Assembly (NCBI GenBank): GCA_038728585.1
Contig: JAVYTR010000008.1
Location: 19,410 to 83,409, forward strand
Length of the DNA stretch: 64,000 nt
Direction of reading: 5' to 3'
From: Conexivisphaerales archaeon
GTDB lineage: Archaea > Thermoproteota > Nitrososphaeria > Conexivisphaerales > DTJL01
The notes under the pieces were generated by a model that ran no database searches, was not told the DNA's origin, and saw nothing but the letters and a program-made list of their open reading frames with translations. The position numbers and the translations under genes were made by a program. Positions 59,538-64,000 of the stretch are shown one piece after another; the stretch's first letter is position 1; each line of letters opens with the position of its first letter.

Positions 59538-61961
59538 TTACTTGGAGAGTTTCGGCGCTATTGCTATCTCCTTGGAATGTGGGTATGAAATGAAGAGCTC
59601 TTCTGCCTTCGTGTAAAGGTCTGGCCTCTGCTCCTTGACAGCTCTCCATACCGCTTCTGGCGACATAGGCTGGTGGTTGAGCATAACACCTATGGAATTG
59701 AAGACGGCATTGGCTATTGCTGGAGCAACTGATATCATTGTCATTTCTCCCAGCCCCCTTGCTCCTAGCGGTCCATCTGCCTGAGGTGTCTCCAAAGCGA
59801 ATTTCTTTATCTCCTTTGGCAGGTCTTTCATCCTTGCTATGTAGTAGGTTGAAAAGTTCGGGTTTGTCACCCAGCCGTTCTGGTCAAAGACAAGCCTTTC
59901 CCAAAGAGCTATGCTCATCCCCATTATCAGCCCTCCGTCCATCTGCTGGTTTACACCCATCAGGTTGATGACTCTACCTACATCCTCTACCTGCACAGCC
60001 TTTTCAAGAATGATCTCTCCAGTCAGCAGGTCTATAACTATCTGCACACCTGTTGCACCGAAGGTATGGAAGATCGAAGGAACCCCTTGACCGGTCTCTG
60101 GGTCAAGGTAAGAGTTGAGGACTGAAGTCCAGTAGCCGCTGCCTATTGCTGGACCTCCTATTGCGTTACCGTTCTGGTATGTATAGGACATGGCTATATC
60201 AGACAGAGGTAGCTTCAGCCATGGTCTACCCCTTACACTGACAAACCCATCGGAGAAGACTATATCCTCTTCAGGGACCCTCAGCACCTGCTTAGCAATG
60301 TCTGTCAGCTTCTTCTTCGCTTCCCTCACAGCTGCAAGTGTTGCGTTGCCATCAACAAACAGCCCCCTGCTCCCAACAGTCTGCCAGGTGTATGCAACGG
60401 AGTCTGACGTTCTTTCAAAAGGAACCCTCACCTTCTCCAGAGGAAGGCCGAATTCCTCAGCAACAAGCATGCATAGAGCAGTCGTAGTCCCCTGACCAAA
60501 AGAGCCTGTTCCAACCATCAGGTCAACACTACCATCTTCGTTGAACTTCAGAATAGATGAACCAGATGCGTTAGGAGGTTGACTGGGTCCCTTTACGTTC
60601 AGTGCGAAGCCTCTTGCCCTTATCTTCCAAGGCTCCTTCGGCTGCGGAGGCCTGTTCTCGAAATCTATCTCCTTTATAACAGTCTCAAGCACCTTTCTGG
60701 GATTACCTGCATCTTCCCTCACCCTTTCTCCTGTGCCAGTCGAAGACTCTCCCGGCTTCACCATGTTGATCAGCCTGATCCTGACTGGGTCCAGTTTCAG
60801 CTTTGATGCTGCTCTGTCAAGTATCTGCTCCAGAGCCCAGTGTGCTTCAGGGTAACCGAAACCTCTCATGGCAGTAGTGGGTATGCGGTTTGTGTATACA
60901 GCCTTGCATTCAACATCAAGGTTCTCTATGTCGTAGCAGCCATCAGCAGCATAGCCTGTCGTCCTGCTGACATTGACGGTGTAATCACCGTAGCCTCCGC
61001 ACTCACTTACAAATTCAGCTTTGTATGCAAGGAACTTGCCTTCCTTGCTGAATCCTGCCTTCACCTTTGCAACAAAGGCCTCCCTTACAGCGGAGCTGGT
61101 GAACTGCTCCTTTCTTGAAAGGACAAGCTTGACAGGCCTGTAGTTTGCCTTCTTGCTCAGCATTGCAACCAAAGGCTCCCATCCAAGGCCAGCCTTACCA
61201 CCGAACCCTCCTCCGCAGAACGGAACATGTATTATGATTTTGTTAACGGGCATGTTTAACGAGTAAGCCATCAGGAACCTTGCCGCAAAAGGCGACTGGA
61301 GGCTTGACCAGACTTCAATAGTACCATCTCTTCTGTAAAGGCCTATGCAGTTCTGTGTCTCAAGAAACGCATGGGAGACGTGAGGCATGCTGAACTCTTC
61401 TTCTATCAGAAGGTCTGACTTTGCAAAACCCTCTTCCACATCTCCTCTCTTTAAGGAGAAGCGATTTGCGATGTTTGTTCCCGGGACTGGCTTGAAGGCA
61501 GGGAAGACCCTGTATTCAGCCAACTTTTCATGTATAATAGGCGCATCAGGCTTCAGAGCGTCTTTTACGTTCAGGACTGCAGGCAAATCCTCGTACTGAA
61601 CAGAGACCTTTGCTGCAGCCTCCTCAGCGGCGGAAAGGCTATCTGCAACTACAGCGGCAACTGGATGACCGACCCATCTTACCTTGTCGATTGCCAGCAA
61701 ATCTCTATCGCCAAGGTACATGCCTATTCTGAACGGAAAGTCCTTGCCTGTAGCAATACAAACCACTCCCGGTACCTTTTCAGCCTGCGACGTATCTATC
61801 CCGATTATCCTGGCATGGGGTCTGTCACTCGTAACAAGTTTAGCATAAAGCATCCCTGGCAGCTCGATATCAAGTGCGTAGTTCGCTGTACCTGTAACCT
61901 TAAGCTCAGAGTCGATCTGTGGTACTGCCTTTCCTACATACCTACCTTTCCTAGCTACCAT
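59538..61961 (-). CDS. Molybdenum hydroxylase large subunit, xanthine-dehydrogenase type
   Basis: The 807-residue (from ATG 61961) molybdopterin-cytosine-dinucleotide subunit hydroxylates a substrate at an electron-poor carbon. Marks: TGTANYALDIELPGMLYAKLV, FCGGGFGGKAGLG, AMRGFGYPEAHWALE and catalytic Glu in ARGLGEMTM. The CO dehydrogenase loop AYxCSFR is absent and the segment reads TAMRGFGYPEA, so CO is not the substrate; purines, pyrimidines or related heterocycles are likely. The frame opens at 61985, but a TATA-like TTTTAAT about 30 bp before 61961 and family N-termini favour the inner ATG. Gene order is large-medium-small, downstream of the amidohydrolase gene. Confidence 0.9.
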   Translation of the reverse strand: MVARKGRYVGKAVPQIDSELKVTGTANYALDIELPGMLYAKLVTSDRPHARIIGIDTSQAEKVPGVVCIATGKDFPFRIGMYLGDRDLLAIDKVRWVGHPVAAVVADSLSAAEEAAAKVSVQYEDLPAVLNVKDALKPDAPIIHEKLAEYRVFPAFKPVPGTNIANRFSLKRGDVEEGFAKSDLLIEEEFSMPHVSHAFLETQNCIGLYRRDGTIEVWSSLQSPFAARFLMAYSLNMPVNKIIIHVPFCGGGFGGKAGLGWEPLVAMLSKKANYRPVKLVLSRKEQFTSSAVREAFVAKVKAGFSKEGKFLAYKAEFVSECGGYGDYTVNVSRTTGYAADGCYDIENLDVECKAVYTNRIPTTAMRGFGYPEAHWALEQILDRAASKLKLDPVRIRLINMVKPGESSTGTGERVREDAGNPRKVLETVIKEIDFENRPPQPKEPWKIRARGFALNVKGPSQPPNASGSSILKFNEDGSVDLMVGTGSFGQGTTTALCMLVAEEFGLPLEKVRVPFERTSDSVAYTWQTVGSRGLFVDGNATLAAVREAKKKLTDIAKQVLRVPEEDIVFSDGFVSVRGRPWLKLPLSDIAMSYTYQNGNAIGGPAIGSGYWTSVLNSYLDPETGQGVPSIFHTFGATGVQIVIDLLTGEIILEKAVQVEDVGRVINLMGVNQQMDGGLIMGMSIALWERLVFDQNGWVTNPNFSTYYIARMKDLPKEIKKFALETPQADGPLGARGLGEMTMISVAPAIANAVFNSIGVMLNHQPMSPEAVWRAVKEQRPDLYTKAEELFISYPHSKEIAIAPKLSK

Positions 61962-62009
61962 GTTTAAAGATGAAGACAATCTCATTAAAAGTTTTTCTAT
62001 TCTCAGAGG

Positions 62010-63404
62010 CTAGACATAGAATGGAAATTCGTGTGATGCCTTTCTAGCAAGAAATGTACCCCTTCCCGCCTTTCCGATAAATTGACCATCTTCGTAAATC
62101 ACTTCTCCTCTCGAGACAGTGATGACAGGGTAGCCTTCTGCTACAAAATCATCATAGATAGAGTAGTCGATTCTGGAGTGTAAAGCATCAGCAGTTAGCC
62201 TAACCTTCTTCTGCGGGTCAAGTATGTAGAAGTCTGCATCACTGCCGACTGATATGGTTCCTTTCTTGGGGTAAAGGTTGTAGGCCCTTGCTGCATTGGT
62301 TGACGTTACCTCAACAAACCTATTCAGACTTATTCTTCCCCTTTTGTATCCCTCTGTGAACAAGACCGGAATTATCACTTCTGTGCCAGCAACTCCGTTT
62401 GGTATCTTTGTGAAGTCATCATTACCCATGCTCTTCTGTTCTGAAGTGAAGTCAGCATGGTCACTTGCCACAGTCTTTACATCCCCCTGCCTGAGACCTT
62501 CCCAGAGCGCTTCCCTGTCCTCCTTCCCCTTAATCGGCGGGCTCATTACGAAGTTTTTGGCATCAACTCTGCTGTAGACAGATTCGTCAAAGACCAGATA
62601 ATGAGGACATGTTTCGGCAAATACTGCAAGCCCTCTTAGCATACCATCTCTAATAAGCTCCCTTCCAGGCTTGCTGGAGAGGTGCACTATGTACATTCTA
62701 GCCTTTGTATGGGCTGCTAGCGTAAGCATTCTCTGCACAGCCTCTGCCTCGACTATCTGGGGCTTGCTGAGAGCATGGTAAATCGCCTCTTTCTTTCCTT
62801 CTCTCATAAAGGTAGCAATGTTGGTTTCAGCAATACCGTTGTTCTCTGCATGAACAGCCACAAGACCCCCGTTTGACGAGACTGTCTTCATCACCTGCAT
62901 TATTTCACCATCCTCCAGCATAAGCCCTTCTTTCCTGTAGGTTGTAAAGACCTTGAAACTAGTGATGCCTGATGCAATGACTTCCTTCACTTCGTTCAGA
63001 GTTTTTTCGTTGACATCCCTGAATATAACATGAAAGCTGTAGTCAACAACTGCTTTATTCCTTGCCTTGTTGTGCCAGTTCCTAACAGCTTCACTCAGTA
63101 ACTCTCCTTTTTGCTGCACTGCAAAATCTATTATTGCTGTTATACCTCCAGCGGCAGCTGACACTGTCCCCGAATAGAAGTCATCTGCAGTGGTAGTACC
63201 CATAAACGGCATCTCAAAATGGGTATGACCATCTATTCCTCCAGGGAACAGAAGTTTTCCGGATGCATCTATTCTTCTTTCTGCCCTGTTTGGGTCGATC
63301 GACCTCGATATTGATGTTATTATACCATCTTCAGATAGGATGTCAGCATCAAATATGTCCCTGCTGGTAACCACTTTGGCATTTTTGACAAGAAGACTGG
63401 TCAA
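62010..63404 (-). CDS. Dihydropyrimidinase/hydantoinase-type cyclic amidohydrolase
   Basis: The 464-residue amidohydrolase has every metal ligand of the dihydropyrimidinase family: H60 and H62 in DGHTHFEM, carboxylated K151 in SFKVFTTYR, H185 in AVHAEN, H241 in IVHLSS and D315 in ASDHADF. It opens a cyclic ureide such as dihydrouracil, hydantoin or possibly allantoin. The substrate loop (MPFMGTTTADDF) matches dihydropyrimidinase. The TTG start at 63404 follows GAGAAGATAA; a minus-strand TATA TTTATTAAAT lies at about 63436-63446. It leads the operon with the Mo hydroxylase. Confidence 0.9.
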   Translation of the reverse strand: MTSLLVKNAKVVTSRDIFDADILSEDGIITSISRSIDPNRAERRIDASGKLLFPGGIDGHTHFEMPFMGTTTADDFYSGTVSAAAGGITAIIDFAVQQKGELLSEAVRNWHNKARNKAVVDYSFHVIFRDVNEKTLNEVKEVIASGITSFKVFTTYRKEGLMLEDGEIMQVMKTVSSNGGLVAVHAENNGIAETNIATFMREGKKEAIYHALSKPQIVEAEAVQRMLTLAAHTKARMYIVHLSSKPGRELIRDGMLRGLAVFAETCPHYLVFDESVYSRVDAKNFVMSPPIKGKEDREALWEGLRQGDVKTVASDHADFTSEQKSMGNDDFTKIPNGVAGTEVIIPVLFTEGYKRGRISLNRFVEVTSTNAARAYNLYPKKGTISVGSDADFYILDPQKKVRLTADALHSRIDYSIYDDFVAEGYPVITVSRGEVIYEDGQFIGKAGRGTFLARKASHEFPFYV

Positions 63405-63639
63405 TTATCTTCTCGCGGCGATCTGCAGCAGCGATTTAATAAATTTTTGAGAACGAGATGAACAGACAATATGGATATTCTGCCATTCCACCTTTAGCCT
63501 CTCGATTTCTCAATAAAATGACTGAATGGTTACCTATTTGTCTTTGCTTCTGGAAAAAGTAATCAGCTTGCATTTTCAGATCACATAGGCTTAGAAAGGT
63601 ATAGTTGCTGAGTCCAGCAGACAGATTCAGCCTATCTGC

Positions 63640-63648
63640 GTATAAAAG
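63640..63648 (+). promoter_or_regulatory. TATA box of the carbamoyl-amide hydrolase gene
   Basis: GTATAAAAG centred 26 bp before the ATG at 63670 predicts leaderless transcription. Confidence 0.55.
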
Positions 63649-63669
63649 GAAGGTTAATAACAGTGCAGA

Positions 63670-64000
63670 ATGAGAAGACGGATAATGAAGATATCATTAC
63701 TTCAGATGACTTGTTCAAGTGATAAAGAGAAGAATGTAGAAAAGGCGATAAGCTATGCCAAGAAAGCTTCTGAAGAAGGTTCACAGGTCTTATGCCTGCA
63801 GGAGCTATTCTCTACAATCTACTTTGCCTACACTCAGGAGCCTAGATATTTTGAGCTAGCAGAAAGCATACCTGGCCCTACAACAGAGAAACTTCAGTCC
63901 GCAGCAAGGGAGTACGGGATAGCAATAATAGCTCCGATCTTTGAGGTGGATTCGGAGGTACCGGGCATATATTATAATACGGCAGTTGTAATCGATGAAA
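63670..64000 (+). CDS. N-carbamoyl-amide hydrolase of the nitrilase superfamily, cut by window edge
   Basis: The open frame runs off the window. The N-terminal 110 residues have the C-N hydrolase pattern: ISLLQMTCSSDKEKNVEKA, catalytic Glu in VLCLQELFSTIYF, and SIPGPTTEKLQSAAREYGIAIIAPIFE. These best match the N-carbamoylputrescine amidase/beta-ureidopropionase branch, which cleaves N-carbamoyl groups into amine, CO2 and ammonia. An in-frame ATG at 63685 is an alternative start. Divergent from the dihydropyrimidinase gene, it would perform the next step of the same pathway. Confidence 0.82.
   Translation, partial: MRRRIMKISLLQMTCSSDKEKNVEKAISYAKKASEEGSQVLCLQELFSTIYFAYTQEPRYFELAESIPGPTTEKLQSAAREYGIAIIAPIFEVDSEVPGIYYNTAVVIDE

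Noticed and set aside
59538..61961. Aerobic CO dehydrogenase large subunit
   Set aside because: The AYxCSFR loop of CO dehydrogenase is absent; the site reads as a xanthine-dehydrogenase-type enzyme.

Overview
The window is archaeal chromosome. Genes are preceded by TATA boxes 20-30 bp upstream of leaderless or short-leader starts, GTG and TTG starts are common, and archaeal-specific modules are present: NurA-HerA-Mre11-Rad50, PIN-KH ATPase, HTH_45-type winged helix, small zinc ribbons, two-domain Sua5. The moderate GC content, DUF5678, many TATA-leaderless genes and mix of archaeal and bacterial-type signalling genes suggest a Thermoproteota/Nitrososphaeria-like lineage. A sedolisin (acid-active protease family) and the heme O synthase hint at an acidophilic, respiring organism. 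The lineage call is inference; no rRNA is present to fix it.

Layout. 1-5.7 kb: edge-truncated winged-helix regulator, an S-layer-like secreted protein with TIG folds, then a tungstate/molybdate ABC transporter (ATPase, permease, binding protein) divergent from a ModE-like regulator with a Mop domain; a perfect inverted repeat overlaps the predicted transporter start site. 5.7-11.3 kb: giant membrane-anchored sedolisin, acyl-CoA dehydrogenase, CoxG-like protein. 11.3-18 kb: serine-recombinase-like protein lacking its catalytic serine, a membrane-anchored orphan, a lone receiver domain, small orphans, Sua5 and a long NurA-like protein. 18-30 kb: metallo-beta-lactamase fold, class III cyclase-TolB-TPR fusion, papain-like protease, dual-specificity phosphatase, two related small beta-rich proteins, zinc ribbons, isoaspartyl peptidase, cNMP-binding protein, HExxH protein, CBS protein and a half-size deoxyhypusine-hydroxylase-like HEAT protein. 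29.5-31 kb: two toxin-antitoxin-like pairs. 31-38 kb: heme O synthase and the NurA-HerA-Mre11-Rad50 operon. 38-53 kb: housekeeping and transport genes (heme-oxygenase-fold enzyme, MFS, PIN-KH ATPase, MMPL, LysE, THUMP methyltransferase, Nudix, CDF, glycosyltransferase, PAS histidine kinase). 53-64 kb: methylmalonyl-CoA mutase large subunit, then a catabolic cluster: DUF1116 and FdrA (relatives of oxamate carbamoyltransferase subunits) with a 60-residue partner, a three-subunit molybdenum hydroxylase, a dihydropyrimidinase/hydantoinase and an edge-truncated carbamoyl-amide hydrolase.

How it fits together: the last cluster looks like a ring-opening route for a purine, pyrimidine or hydantoin. 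A Mo-enzyme hydroxylates, an amidohydrolase opens the ring, a nitrilase-fold enzyme releases the carbamoyl group, and FdrA/DUF1116 may capture a carbamoyl group as carbamoyl phosphate. The Mo/W transporter and ModE-like regulator at the other end could supply its metal. This combination in an archaeon is the most interesting system in the window. No rRNA, tRNA, CRISPR array or intact insertion sequence was recognised.
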